A DNA stretch of 46,102 nt from Cymbomonas tetramitiformis (GCA_001247695.2 LGRX02035466.1:1-46102); one strand, 5' to 3'; shown: positions 1-8,538, numbered from the stretch's first letter. Made by a program: numbers and translations. Notes: a model not told the origin generated them from the letters alone.

Positions 1-191
1 CTAGGATGACGTGTCAAACCCTAGGATGACGTGTCAATTCCGGTGAGATTCCGGTGAATTAGCCGGTGAGCTTTCCGGTGAAAATAAATATAAATATGAT
101 AAATTAGAAAAAAATAATTTATCATAATTAAAAACCAAATGATAACATAATTAATTTTAAATTTAAATTCCTATAGTTTTTTTAAAAAAAA
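1..191. repeat. Left-edge short repeats and non-coding flank
   Basis: Two 17-bp direct copies beginning CTAGGATGACGTGTCAA lie at 1-17 and 21-37, followed by four copies of CCGGTGA (40-46, 51-57, 63-69, 75-81). From about 90 the sequence is plain AT-rich DNA up to the stop codon of the first small gene. In the other element copies the gene expected here is pMRK, but no trace of it is present, so this is probably flanking or rearranged DNA. The short repeats occur nowhere else in the window. Confidence 0.6.
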
Positions 192-383
192 TTATCTATT
201 TCGTCTATTTTGTTGTCTATCCGCAGGATGAGGTGCTCTTAAAATTCTGCCAAAACGCCGTAATTGACCAATAGCCTTACATTGTACTTTATTCCCAAAA
301 GGGCGACCTGACGGTGGAGGATCTTTGTACCCGCAATAAATTCTATTATTCCGTCTTCGTTGTGCTTGATTTGCTCTGACCAT
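192..383 (-). CDS. Small basic Cys/Gly motif protein (pVRA family, copy 1)
   Basis: A 63-residue basic protein starting MVRANQAQ and ending in an Arg-rich tail (ADRQQNRRNR). Two other copies are present (29299-29493 plus, 34105-34302 minus). The conserved core has the spacing Y-C-G-x5-P-S-G-R-P-x-G-x4-C-x3-G-Q-L-R-R-F-G. Short proteins with a similar C-G...P.G..G...C...G pattern are, to my recollection, common in algal large DNA viruses, but no function is known to me. In the other copies it lies directly downstream of the integrase in the same orientation. Here the integrase is reduced to a 27-bp relic and a divergent integrase lies further right. Three-fold conservation argues that it is a real gene; a nucleic-acid-binding or virion role is only a guess. 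Confidence 0.75.
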   Translation of the reverse strand: MVRANQAQRRRNNRIYCGYKDPPPSGRPFGNKVQCKAIGQLRRFGRILRAPHPADRQQNRRNR

Positions 384-413
384 AATGATATAATATAATA
401 AATAATAAAATAT

Positions 414-440
414 TTATCGTAAATCAATTTCTGTTTCGTT
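414..440 (-). pseudogene. Relic of an integrase C-terminus
   Basis: The minus strand here encodes NETEIDLR followed by TAA. This is the exact C-terminus of the integrase at 28112-29269 and of the integrase fragment at 34339-34730. It lies just upstream of pVRA copy 1, as the integrase tail does in those loci. The rest of that integrase is gone, and unrelated sequence begins near 441. The relic shows that this part of element A once had the standard integrase-pVRA order and was later rearranged. Confidence 0.7.
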
Positions 441-527
441 AAATTACACATAACATGCAAAATATTTTTTTTTTTGAAAAAACATAAACTAACTTAAAAA
501 ATAAATATTATAACTTAATCTAATAAA

Positions 528-1145
528 ATGATTTCGGTAGTTGAATATAATAATTTTGATATTGAAAAATTGAGTATTGAAAATGTTGATTTTACAAAAA
601 TAAAAAGTAAATCTAAACCATATAAGTTTATAAGTATTCAATATGATCAAAAGCCGTTATACTTAGAAACACCAAAAATGCATTGTCCATTTGGACTTTA
701 CAACTTTGAAGGGAGTGACCGGTATAATATTTCGTTTAATTTAGTTGAAGATATGGAAAATATTATATTAGCTATAGAGGATAAAATTGTCAATCATATT
801 TATGAAAATCAAATAAGATATTTTTCCAAAGATACTTTCAAACTTTCAAACTTGAAAGAACTTTTTAATAGTTCGATTAAAATAAATCAAAATCAAAATT
901 ATTCAAATTTATTTAAATGTCAATTAGACAATGGGGACTCAAATTTATATAATAAAACATCTGGAGAAGAAATAGAAATTACAAAAGAGAACACAATGAA
1001 TACAAAAATACAATCTATTATTAGAATTCCTGGATTTTATATAATGAATAAAATGTATGGTATTTCATATAAAATTGATCAAATGCTTTTAGATAAAAAT
1101 AATATTACAAATGAAAAAATATTTTTATTCACTGATGATATATAA
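528..1145 (+). CDS. Predicted ssDNA-binding protein, DUF5871-like
   Basis: A 205-residue protein. The N-terminal part contains KPLYLETPKMHCPFGLYNFEG followed by a beta-rich stretch, and near residues 172-187 it has YIMNKMYGISYKIDQ. This resembles the DUF5871 family of phycodnavirus-like and other large DNA viruses, which has a Q/LYLETPKM...PFG signature and a closing YGIxxKxxQ; members are often predicted to be single-stranded DNA-binding proteins. It lies 11 bp upstream of the integrase on the same strand, suggesting co-expression with integration and replication functions. No second copy is in the window. Family assignment is from memory of the motif; the biochemical role is inferred. Confidence 0.65.
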   Translation: MISVVEYNNFDIEKLSIENVDFTKIKSKSKPYKFISIQYDQKPLYLETPKMHCPFGLYNFEGSDRYNISFNLVEDMENIILAIEDKIVNHIYENQIRYFSKDTFKLSNLKELFNSSIKINQNQNYSNLFKCQLDNGDSNLYNKTSGEEIEITKENTMNTKIQSIIRIPGFYIMNKMYGISYKIDQMLLDKNNITNEKIFLFTDDI

Positions 1146-1156
1146 TAAAGAAGTAA

Positions 1157-2314
1157 ATGAGTAAATTAATAACCGAGAAACAAATACAAGATTTCTATTT
1201 AGACCCGGAAATAGGCTTATCAAATATAAGTTCATTCACATCAAAATTAAAAGCAAAAGGGTATAAAGTTACACAGAAACAAGTAAAAGAGGCGGTCGAA
1301 AAGACTGAAGTTAATGAAACTTTTTCTCAAAAAAAGAAAATAAATAAAAAAGAATTATTTCCAATTTATGGTAAAGATCCAAACAAAACTTATATTCAAA
1401 CAGATTTGGCTTTTATCCCAAAATTGAAAAAACAAAATAGTGGTTTTGCTGTGATATTAACGGGAATTAATATAAATACGAGAAAAGGATATGCTTATGG
1501 GTTAAAATCAAAAACTATAAAAGATAAAAATAATAAAAATGTAGAATCTGGGGAAGGTGTCATTCCCGCAATGAGAAAATTGATTAAGGATTCCAAAATG
1601 AATGTATTAACAACGGACAACGGTAGTGAATTTATAAATAAAGCTATAAAAAAACTTTTGGAAGATAACAATATTGAACATTATTTGAACGAACCCGAAG
1701 ACCATAGTACAATGGGTATGATTGAGAGATTTAATAGAACATTAAAATATAAATTAGAACTTTGTTTTAAAAGTAAAGATAACGTCAATTGGATTAGTAA
1801 ATTAGATACTATTGTCAAAAATTATAATGAGACGCAAAATGTAGCAAATATAGATAAAGCTGCGCCGAATGATATGAATGAAGATAGAATTTTAAGAAAT
1901 ATTTTATTAAAAAGAAATATATTGACAAAACTACTTTCTAAAATTGATATTAAACCTGGAGACAAAGTTAGAATTAAAATTAAAACTAAAACTTTTGATA
2001 AAGAAACTCAACGTTGGAGTACTAAAGTTTATAAAGTTAAAAAAATGGAAGGCTTGTCTTATGTAATAGAAGACAACAACGAAACTTTAGCTAGAAAATA
2101 TAAACCAAGAGAATTGCTCGAAGTGAAAGGTAATGCTTCAAATCAAAGTAAAATTAAAGATGAAGCTACCGTAAAAGAATTAGTAACAAAACAAAATAAA
2201 AAAGAAAGAAAAAATAAACGTGAAGGTGTTTCAGCTTCAAATAGATTATCTAAAAGAACTCGTAGTCAAAATAAGAACAATAAAGATGATGATTTAGAAA
2301 TTGATTTAAGATAA
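1157..2314 (+). CDS. Retroviral-type (RVE) DDE integrase, element A
   Basis: A 385-residue integrase that would join element ends to host DNA. The catalytic triad is visible: D83 (IQTDLAF), D154 (TTDNGSEF) and E190 (MIERFNRTLK), giving D,D(35)E. Residues 1-60 form a Lys-rich helical N-terminus, and about 265-325 form a small beta C-terminal domain (RWSTKVYKVKKMEGLSY). A Lys/Arg-rich tail follows. It is closely related to the integrase at 28112 with the same residue numbering. The start is the ATG at 1157, 11 bp after the upstream stop. Its 3' end overlaps the 3' end of PolB on the other strand by 9 bp. Appears intact. Confidence 0.95.
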   Translation: MSKLITEKQIQDFYLDPEIGLSNISSFTSKLKAKGYKVTQKQVKEAVEKTEVNETFSQKKKINKKELFPIYGKDPNKTYIQTDLAFIPKLKKQNSGFAVILTGININTRKGYAYGLKSKTIKDKNNKNVESGEGVIPAMRKLIKDSKMNVLTTDNGSEFINKAIKKLLEDNNIEHYLNEPEDHSTMGMIERFNRTLKYKLELCFKSKDNVNWISKLDTIVKNYNETQNVANIDKAAPNDMNEDRILRNILLKRNILTKLLSKIDIKPGDKVRIKIKTKTFDKETQRWSTKVYKVKKMEGLSYVIEDNNETLARKYKPRELLEVKGNASNQSKIKDEATVKELVTKQNKKERKNKREGVSASNRLSKRTRSQNKNNKDDDLEIDLR

Positions 2315-4849
2315 GTTATATCCTTCAGGTCGTAATTGATATGGGTTTATTTTATCAACTTCTTCTAATTGATCTTGTATCTCTTCAAACTCTAAATTAA
2401 GTTCGTCCAAGGTACCTTTTAAATTTTCAGTCCAACCTTTAGCATATACTTTACTTTCAACTCTTGTTTCTAACCCTTGTGGACATAATATTTCTTGCTT
2501 GTTATTTCTTTTCCGTTTTCTAATTACCTTATATGTCAACTCAGCATATTTACCATCAATTTTATCAGTCAAATTCTTAACCATACGTACCATTGATTCA
2601 TGATTAATAATTTTACTGTTTTGGTGGGACAAATAAAAACCTTTACTTTTGGTAAGAGGCTCAGCATTTGAGAATTTTAGTGTGTAGCTTTTTGGACCGG
2701 TGGCTGCATATTCTATACATTCCTTACCTTCTAACTCGTCCGTTAATTCGCCCAAAAAGTCACCTAATTCATTTTTGTAAATATGATCATTTAGTCCTTC
2801 TTTTTCAATGTAAATACAAGAGTCGGTATCAGTATATAGCACATTATCAAAGCCCACCTTTTCGCACAGATCATACAACTTTAATCTGGCATACGCGGTT
2901 GTAAATACCCCTATGATTTCACTTGTTGAACATTTGTCCGGACCCTCAAAATATTCATCTTTGAATCGATAATTCATAATACATTTCTCATTTCCTTCTA
3001 TACCGGCAAATTCATAATTCATTTCATATTCTTTGTCAAACACCATTGCATAAAAGTCGCTTGGTTCATTTATAATTTTAGTTTTCATTTTGTTCAATTG
3101 TTGAACGAATTTGCCCCATAAACTATTGAGGTACATCTTTGCTACCGCTCGCTTTCCGGGGTTTTTCTTAATTTGAGATTTGTCTAAAAGAATACCTTCT
3201 CTTTCAAAATATTGTTTTATATATTTGTCTTTATCTTGTTCAGTTTTTACCCATTCAGGATAACCCGAAGCCTCTTGTTTGATTTTTAAAAACTTGTTTA
3301 CATAAGGTGCAAACAATTTAGTAGAACGCTCTTTCCAATGTCTTATTTCATATATTTCCAATAATTTATATCCCATATCGATTGCTTTATCAATTTCAAT
3401 GGTACTCCAAGTTCCTTGTTGTTCATGTAAAGTGAATTTTAATTTACCATTGTCTCTACATGGTAACACCGGAAATTGTAAATTTTTGGGAGGTTTTAAT
3501 TTACAATATATAACACCGAAAAACTTTTCAGTTTCATTTTTATACCTCGATAAATATTCTTTAACCGAAACATTTTTAAATTGTTCATCAAACCCTATTG
3601 GGTACTGACAATATTTCATGACCCACGGATATAGACTTGTAAAATCTAAATACCTCAATGTTTTACCAAATTTCTTTTTCCAATATAATTGCTCTGGGTT
3701 TGTACGCCCCCCGAAAAATGCATCTCTAATTACAAGATCAGGTTTGTAAATTTTCATAAAGTCAATTATTGATTTTTCATTCAATTTATCATTTTCCCAA
3801 TCGCATCCCCAAATATCTTGAACAATGTAACCCAAGTTTTCAATTATTGTTTTCTTTTGTTGTGTTTTTGTAAATAATTCTCCATAAGTAATACTAGAGT
3901 CTCTTGATACATTTGCTTTTTGATTGGGGTTGTAAATTGCAGGATTTCCATGAAATCGATCACCATTAAATTCGAAAATTTCATTTGTTTCTTCGCAATA
4001 GCCGTCGGCAATAAAATTTGTTTTTGGAATTTTATACTCTCGAATTATTTTTATACCTTTTGAATGTTCCAAATAATTGATCCATTCAGCACAAACTTTA
4101 CTTTGCTTTTTAATTCTATAATATGCAATCGTATTTTTTTGCATAATGTCCTTTCGATGAATATGTTGGGCAGTCGAAGCAATGGTCATAAAGTTAAATG
4201 GGCCAGTTTCACATGCTTCCAATAAAACACTACGATATTCCAAACATGATTTTCGAAGTATCAAAACATCGTTTGAACAATACTTTCGTAATTCATTTTT
4301 ATTATTCCAAACAAAATTTTTGTCATTACATTTTTCATTATACCAAATATCGAATTTTTCTTTATCTTCACATTTCATTTGTTCCGGACAAAAGTAGTGT
4401 CTATTAGGTATTTTCCCGGTATAATTCCAATTTTCTTTTTTATTGAATAAATGAGGATAGTACCCTTTTTGTACCTCATTTTCCAACCCCCAAGTTTTGG
4501 GTAACTTGGCTAGACCACAACTAAAATGATTTATCGAGTCAATCAGTGTGACTCCTAAATAGGTCAACTTCATTATTTTATTTCCAACTCTAATAATTTC
4601 TGGCATTTTTTTCTTATCATCAAATTTATGCATTACTAATAATGCTTCAAAAATCAGCAAAAAATCGTAAGCTTTACCATTGTGAGCAACAAAGGTGTAT
4701 CCTTTATGCTTTTCACTAAATAGAAATTCTAAAAAGGATTGCATGTCATAATGTTCAAATCCCTCAACCAAATTGTCTTTGCTTTTTGGATTTTTTGTGT
4801 CATCTAAATATTGAGTGATGTTTAAAATGAAAGTCTTTAGTTTTTTCAT
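2306..4849 (-). CDS. polB: Protein-primed DNA polymerase B, exonuclease II to C-terminus (frame-broken 3' part)
   Basis: Main polymerase portion, 847 residues. Exo II is H-N-G-K-A-Y-D (N57, D62) and Exo III is Y190-C-S-N-D194. The FFGGR motif at 379-382 links exonuclease and polymerase domains. Motif A is D402-FTSLYP, motif B K571-MYLNSLWG, motif C Y672-TDTDS (D674, D676), and K720-S-Y is the KxY motif. Residues about 265-352 look like an inserted endonuclease-like domain (ADGYCEETNEIFEFNGDRFHGNP), as seen in Polinton polymerases. Exo I lies in the upstream frame (4800-6197), so the gene is broken at about 4800-4850. All catalytic motifs of both domains are otherwise present. The MKKLKTF start is probably not a natural initiator. 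Confidence 0.92.
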   Translation of the reverse strand: MKKLKTFILNITQYLDDTKNPKSKDNLVEGFEHYDMQSFLEFLFSEKHKGYTFVAHNGKAYDFLLIFEALLVMHKFDDKKKMPEIIRVGNKIMKLTYLGVTLIDSINHFSCGLAKLPKTWGLENEVQKGYYPHLFNKKENWNYTGKIPNRHYFCPEQMKCEDKEKFDIWYNEKCNDKNFVWNNKNELRKYCSNDVLILRKSCLEYRSVLLEACETGPFNFMTIASTAQHIHRKDIMQKNTIAYYRIKKQSKVCAEWINYLEHSKGIKIIREYKIPKTNFIADGYCEETNEIFEFNGDRFHGNPAIYNPNQKANVSRDSSITYGELFTKTQQKKTIIENLGYIVQDIWGCDWENDKLNEKSIIDFMKIYKPDLVIRDAFFGGRTNPEQLYWKKKFGKTLRYLDFTSLYPWVMKYCQYPIGFDEQFKNVSVKEYLSRYKNETEKFFGVIYCKLKPPKNLQFPVLPCRDNGKLKFTLHEQQGTWSTIEIDKAIDMGYKLLEIYEIRHWKERSTKLFAPYVNKFLKIKQEASGYPEWVKTEQDKDKYIKQYFEREGILLDKSQIKKNPGKRAVAKMYLNSLWGKFVQQLNKMKTKIINEPSDFYAMVFDKEYEMNYEFAGIEGNEKCIMNYRFKDEYFEGPDKCSTSEIIGVFTTAYARLKLYDLCEKVGFDNVLYTDTDSCIYIEKEGLNDHIYKNELGDFLGELTDELEGKECIEYAATGPKSYTLKFSNAEPLTKSKGFYLSHQNSKIINHESMVRMVKNLTDKIDGKYAELTYKVIRKRKRNNKQEILCPQGLETRVESKVYAKGWTENLKGTLDELNLEFEEIQDQLEEVDKINPYQLRPEGYNLS

Positions 4850-6197
4850 TTAAATACTTTGTCTCTTGAGTACATTCAAAATCAAAAAAAACTAATTTCT
4901 CAATAGGGTCTTTCTTCTTGACTTGTTGAATATAACATTTGTGATTATTTAAGTCACAATATTCTTCACAATTCTTACATGTTGAATGACCACATATATG
5001 TTTAATTTTGGTCTCATAATGTGTGTTACATTCTTTGCAATAATGCACTTTATCACATGTAGATTTTAGATGATGGTCATAACAATCCTTATTAAAAAAG
5101 AATCGATCACACTTGTCACGATATATTTTATGCATTAAACTTTTATTTTGTCGATTTTTCTCATCTTTAAAAATGCACTTACTACTTTTGCAACGCGTGC
5201 ATAATTTTGAACGAGTATCCAAAAATGCAATGATGTTTGTGATTGGTTCGTAATGTTTTTGAATAGGGTCATAACAAATATGATACACATTTTTATTATC
5301 GTCATATATTTGATCATCACTATTGAAAGGATAGATTTTTACTTGTCCACATACACTATTTTCTTCATATACAATAATGTGTGCATTTAATATTTTCTCA
5401 TATATTGGAATGTCTCTCAAATCAATTTGCTTATGAGACTCAATACGGACCAATTTCCTAATTTCCTTACCTAATTTTGTTCGAGTTGACGGTCTTGTGA
5501 ATTTGGTTAACGTGTTCCAAAATGTTTTATTGGTTTCTTTACAATGTAAATGTTGCAAAATAGCTAAAGAAATATCAAAACATTGGTTATTATTATTGTT
5601 CAATGTAATACAACTTTTCTTTTTGAACCGTTCGTCCTTATTTTTTGATTGAGGATTTGAAGAACCACCTTTAATAGCGTTGGTAGTGTTAACAAGTAAA
5701 GTAATACTTTTAATAAATCCATGTACATTTAATTTTTCACTTTGAGCTATTATTTCTATAGCTCTTTGTAAATTTTTAGGATGATATCCTAAATAAATGT
5801 CATCGTTTTTAATCACAAAACCATCTTCAAATTGCAGCTCAAATGATATTAATTGTTTATTATCACTCGATGGTTCGGGTACAAATCTTCGTAAACCTTT
5901 TATTTCGAATAAATTAAAATCTATTGGACCATACACATCTACGGAAGTTTTAAACTTTTCGATGTACTTAGTGCGTTTATTATTTTTAATTTCTTTAACA
6001 TTTTTAATATCAGTTTTTACATTATTTACAAGTTTGTTAATCTTTTCATTTTTCTTTTTATTTATATTTTTTCGTGAAATTTCACGGTATTTTTTGAAAG
6101 TTTTAGATTTTCCGTTGTATTTGTCTTTAATTTTTGTTTTCAACGATTTTTCATAATCATTTTTTTGTAATAATTTCTTTAGATTTTTTCCTTCCAT
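4800..6197 (-). CDS. polB: DNA polymerase B N-terminal part: cysteine-protease-like domain, zinc ribbon and Exo I
   Basis: 465 residues, the 5' part of the PolB gene. A Lys-rich N-terminus is followed by a domain around 195-325 with NNQC206F and H315YEPI, an arrangement resembling OTU-type cysteine peptidases reported in some Polinton polymerases. A cysteine/histidine cluster at about 333-421 (CTRC, CxxC pairs, HxxxxC) looks like zinc ribbons. It ends with Exo I, VFFDFEC (D439, E441), about 24 residues before the stop. The polymerase continues in the frame one nucleotide ahead. The gap fits one inserted or two missing bases, an assembly error, or +1 frameshifting. The start ATG at 6197 overlaps the upstream small gene by 41 bp. 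Confidence 0.85.
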   Translation of the reverse strand: MEGKNLKKLLQKNDYEKSLKTKIKDKYNGKSKTFKKYREISRKNINKKKNEKINKLVNNVKTDIKNVKEIKNNKRTKYIEKFKTSVDVYGPIDFNLFEIKGLRRFVPEPSSDNKQLISFELQFEDGFVIKNDDIYLGYHPKNLQRAIEIIAQSEKLNVHGFIKSITLLVNTTNAIKGGSSNPQSKNKDERFKKKSCITLNNNNNQCFDISLAILQHLHCKETNKTFWNTLTKFTRPSTRTKLGKEIRKLVRIESHKQIDLRDIPIYEKILNAHIIVYEENSVCGQVKIYPFNSDDQIYDDNKNVYHICYDPIQKHYEPITNIIAFLDTRSKLCTRCKSSKCIFKDEKNRQNKSLMHKIYRDKCDRFFFNKDCYDHHLKSTCDKVHYCKECNTHYETKIKHICGHSTCKNCEEYCDLNNHKCYIQQVKKKDPIEKLVFFDFECTQETKYLNEKTKDFHFKHHSIFR

Positions 6198-6345
6198 TTA
6201 TTATTTTAAAACTTTCTAGAATATCTTGTAGATCAGCAAAATCTTTTCTAGTTTTTGCATCCTTCATTTTGTCTACAATTTCAATGTTAAAAGCTTTCCA
6301 TTGACTAGGTGTAAGTTTAATATTTGATGTGTTAAGTTTGGACAT
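6157..6345 (-). CDS. Small unknown protein p62 upstream of PolB
   Basis: A 62-residue, charged, largely helical protein (MSKLNTSNIKL...KEIITKK) without recognisable motifs. It ends inside the start of PolB (41-bp overlap), which suggests they are expressed as a unit. A terminal protein would be expected somewhere in a protein-primed replicon, but nothing here identifies one. No second copy is in the window. Function unknown. Confidence 0.55.
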   Translation of the reverse strand: MSKLNTSNIKLTPSQWKAFNIEIVDKMKDAKTRKDFADLQDILESFKIINGRKKSKEIITKK

Positions 6346-6418
6346 GGGCGTGGCTTTTATAATATATATAGAAGATTATTTCTTTAAGCTCAATTTGGTT
6401 AGTACATTGCACAAAAAA

Positions 6419-6694
6419 TCACAATAATTTTGAGTATTGTGTTAGTAATTCATACTGTTTTGGTATGTCGAATGATGATTTTTTTAGAGCTTGAATCATA
6501 TCATCAATAGTGATATTGTATAATTTGACGGAATTTGCTTTGATGGGCAAACCTCTTTTGATTCGTAAATTTAATATACGTTGTTTTAAAACTTTATCTT
6601 TGTTAATCTTGTAATGTTTAGCCACATCTAAATTGTTTTTTTCCGCTGATTTTTTGTAATAAGTATTTCCAAACTTTGAAATAACTTTCTCCAT
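6419..6694 (-). CDS. Small basic unknown protein p91
   Basis: A 91-residue protein from the ATG at 6694 (MEKVISKFGN). A longer open frame extends upstream to 6790, but only through a non-ATG start and across the TATA-like leader ATATATGGGATATAATATA, so the shorter form is preferred. The middle (VAKHYKINKDKVLKQRILNLRIKRG) is basic and helical, compatible with DNA binding. The divergent gene at 6754 begins 59 bp away, so the AT-rich gap likely holds a bidirectional promoter. Function unknown. Confidence 0.6.
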   Translation of the reverse strand: MEKVISKFGNTYYKKSAEKNNLDVAKHYKINKDKVLKQRILNLRIKRGLPIKANSVKLYNITIDDMIQALKKSSFDIPKQYELLTQYSKLL

Positions 6695-6753
6695 ATATAT
6701 GGGATATAATATAATAACCAAAAATATTTTTAAATTGTTTAAGTTATATAAAA

Positions 6754-6927
6754 ATGGACATTTTAAACAATTCATGTGATTTTCAAGCATTTGTTTCAGG
6801 AATTATTCTTATTATAGGGGCTGTTTTTACGGGAATTAGATATAGTCGTTGTGAAACTATAAATTCACCTTGTATAAATTGTAAAAGGAAAATACTAGAA
6901 CAACAAGAAAATACTAATAATGTTTAG
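6754..6927 (+). CDS. Small single-pass membrane protein
   Basis: A 57-residue ORF starting MDILNNSCDF. Residues about 11-27 (QAFVSGIILIIGAVFTG) form one hydrophobic transmembrane segment, followed by a Cys-containing basic stretch (C33, C40, C43) and a polar tail. Its stop lies 43 bp before the coiled-protein ATG, suggesting a joint transcript with that gene and the ATPase. No homologue is seen elsewhere in the window. A virion membrane or host-membrane role is possible but not shown. Confidence 0.55.
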   Translation: MDILNNSCDFQAFVSGIILIIGAVFTGIRYSRCETINSPCINCKRKILEQQENTNNV

Positions 6928-6970
6928 AAATTTTAATTTCTTTTTATATCTATTATATTCTAATAAAACA

Positions 6971-7426
6971 ATGGGTTACCGCAAAGGTGAGAAAATAACA
7001 GATGAAAAAACTTTAGAAAGATTAAAAAATGCACGACTGAAAGCATTAGAAGTAAGAAAACAAAAGGCTGAAGAAAAAAAACAATTAAAAGTTGCAAAAG
7101 ATCTTGAAAAACAAAAAGAAATATTAGATGCAAAAGAAGTTATTAAAAATCACCAAAAACCGGAAAAGGACGAAATTGAAGTTCGACCTGATGTAAGAAA
7201 AGAAGTTGTGAAAAGTAAAAAAAGTACAAATAAAAAACCAAAAGTTATTATTGAGGAAATACATGAAAGTTCTAGTTCTAGCGAAAGCGAACCGGAAGTT
7301 ATAGTTAAAAAGAAAAGAATTTTCAAAAAAAGAAATAATAAAGATATAGATAATAGCCCTCAATCACCTCAACAAACAAATACTCATTATGATAAAGCTT
7401 ATAGAAGTTTATTTCCGGAACTTTAA
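6971..7426 (+). CDS. Charged coiled-coil protein preceding the ATPase (copy 1)
   Basis: 151 residues from ATG 6971 (MGYRKGEKITDEKTLERLK). A homologue precedes the other ATPase (35437-35907). Residues about 10-60 are a Lys/Glu-rich helix likely to form a coiled coil. A Ser/Glu acidic patch (SSSSSESEPEV) and a basic segment follow. The last residues (YDKAYRSLFPEL) are conserved between copies and may be a binding peptide. Invariable placement 18-32 bp before the ATPase suggests a packaging or scaffold partner. I do not recognise a named family. Confidence 0.8.
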   Translation: MGYRKGEKITDEKTLERLKNARLKALEVRKQKAEEKKQLKVAKDLEKQKEILDAKEVIKNHQKPEKDEIEVRPDVRKEVVKSKKSTNKKPKVIIEEIHESSSSSESEPEVIVKKKRIFKKRNNKDIDNSPQSPQQTNTHYDKAYRSLFPEL

Positions 7427-7444
7427 TATTAATAGAAAACCTAA

Positions 7445-8356
7445 ATGTTACAAACTCAAAAATTAAAAAATAAAGATTACGAAATAAAATTACCAAAAGG
7501 CGGTCCTTACAATATAAATACGGATCCCGAATTTATTAATTTGAGTGTCATAATTCTTGCAGTAGCAAAAAGACAAAGTGGTAAGACCTGTGCATTTTCT
7601 AATTTATTAAGATTAATGAAAAAAAATAACGCGTTAGACCGCCTAATTTTAGTTAGCCCTACATACCACAATAATGCACATTATTTTAAAGATTTACCAT
7701 TGGACAATGAAGACATATTAGAACCTACAATTGATGCTCCGCAAAAAATAGAGGAAATTCTGGATAACGAAGCTCAAGAATATGAAGAATATCATGAAAA
7801 ATTAAAAAGATGGAAAAAGTTAAATAAAATGTTAAAAGATAAAACAAAATCAATTCATGATATTCCAAATGAATTATTGATTGAATTTGAGGACACCATG
7901 TATAACCCTCCTGAACATAAATACAGCGGCAAAAAGCCGGTAATTGTAGCATTTTTTGATGATTGTCAAGGAAATGACATCATGTTACCAAGAGCTAAAT
8001 TAAATCAACTTGTAACTACTCACCGTCATAAAGGTAAATTAAAAAATGGTGCTTTGGGAGTTACTTTATTATTTGCGACACAGAATTATACAAGTAACCA
8101 AATGGGTTTAAATAAATCAATAAGAGGCAACTTAACTCATTTATTAGTGTTTAAAAATAAAAATATTAAAGAATTAGAGAAAATTGCTGAGGAATGTAGT
8201 GGTGAGATTAATCAAGATACCTTTTTTCAAGTTTATGATAAAGCAATTCAATCAGCACATGATTTCTTATTCATTGATTTACATAAAAAGAGTACACATC
8301 CAAGTGGCTTTAGAAGGAACTTTAATGAATTTATTATTCCAAATACTTTAGATTAA
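7445..8356 (+). CDS. A32/FtsK-HerA-type genome packaging ATPase, element A
   Basis: 303 residues. The Walker A motif is AKRQSGKT (41-48) and Walker B is VIVAFFDD (D172, D173). The LLFATQNYTSN stretch (208-218) fits the sensor strand of A32-like packaging ATPases of Polintons, virophages and large DNA viruses. The enzyme would pump DNA into the capsid. The second copy at 35940 is full length and colinear. The gene appears intact. Immediately downstream the sequence switches to tandem repeats and a GC-richer cargo gene. Confidence 0.92.
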   Translation: MLQTQKLKNKDYEIKLPKGGPYNINTDPEFINLSVIILAVAKRQSGKTCAFSNLLRLMKKNNALDRLILVSPTYHNNAHYFKDLPLDNEDILEPTIDAPQKIEEILDNEAQEYEEYHEKLKRWKKLNKMLKDKTKSIHDIPNELLIEFEDTMYNPPEHKYSGKKPVIVAFFDDCQGNDIMLPRAKLNQLVTTHRHKGKLKNGALGVTLLFATQNYTSNQMGLNKSIRGNLTHLLVFKNKNIKELEKIAEECSGEINQDTFFQVYDKAIQSAHDFLFIDLHKKSTHPSGFRRNFNEFIIPNTLD

Positions 8357-8358
8357 AA

Positions 8359-8529
8359 GCAGCAAATATTAACTACTATTATTTATGCAAAAAGTGTCTC
8401 TGTCACTATCAGGTTATGTATAAAGTGTCTCTGTCACTATCAGGTTATGTATAAAGTGTCTCTGTCACTATCAGGTTTTGTATGTATGTATGTATGTATC
8501 TCACACCTTGGACAAGAAATATTTGCTGC
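8359..8529. repeat. 12-bp inverted repeats around a repeat block
   Basis: GCAGCAAATATT at 8359-8370 is the perfect reverse complement of AATATTTGCTGC at 8518-8529. The arms flank the 31-bp tandem repeats and mark the transition from the AT-rich ATPase gene to the GC-richer zinc gene. They could be the footprint of a small inserted element or a hairpin between convergent genes. Confidence 0.6.
8391..8500. repeat. 31-bp tandem repeat plus GTAT microsatellite
   Basis: The unit beginning AAAGTGTCTCTGTCACTATC starts at 8391, 8422 and 8453, an exact 31-bp period; the third copy runs into about five GTAT units (8479-8499). It lies between the ATPase stop and the 3' end of the minus-strand zinc gene. 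Confidence 0.85.
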
Positions 8530-8538
8530 CGATTCTGT

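Noticed and set aside
192..460. Second, longer minus-strand frame overlapping pVRA (239-460)
   Set aside because: Not conserved in the other two copies, whereas the 63-residue frame is.
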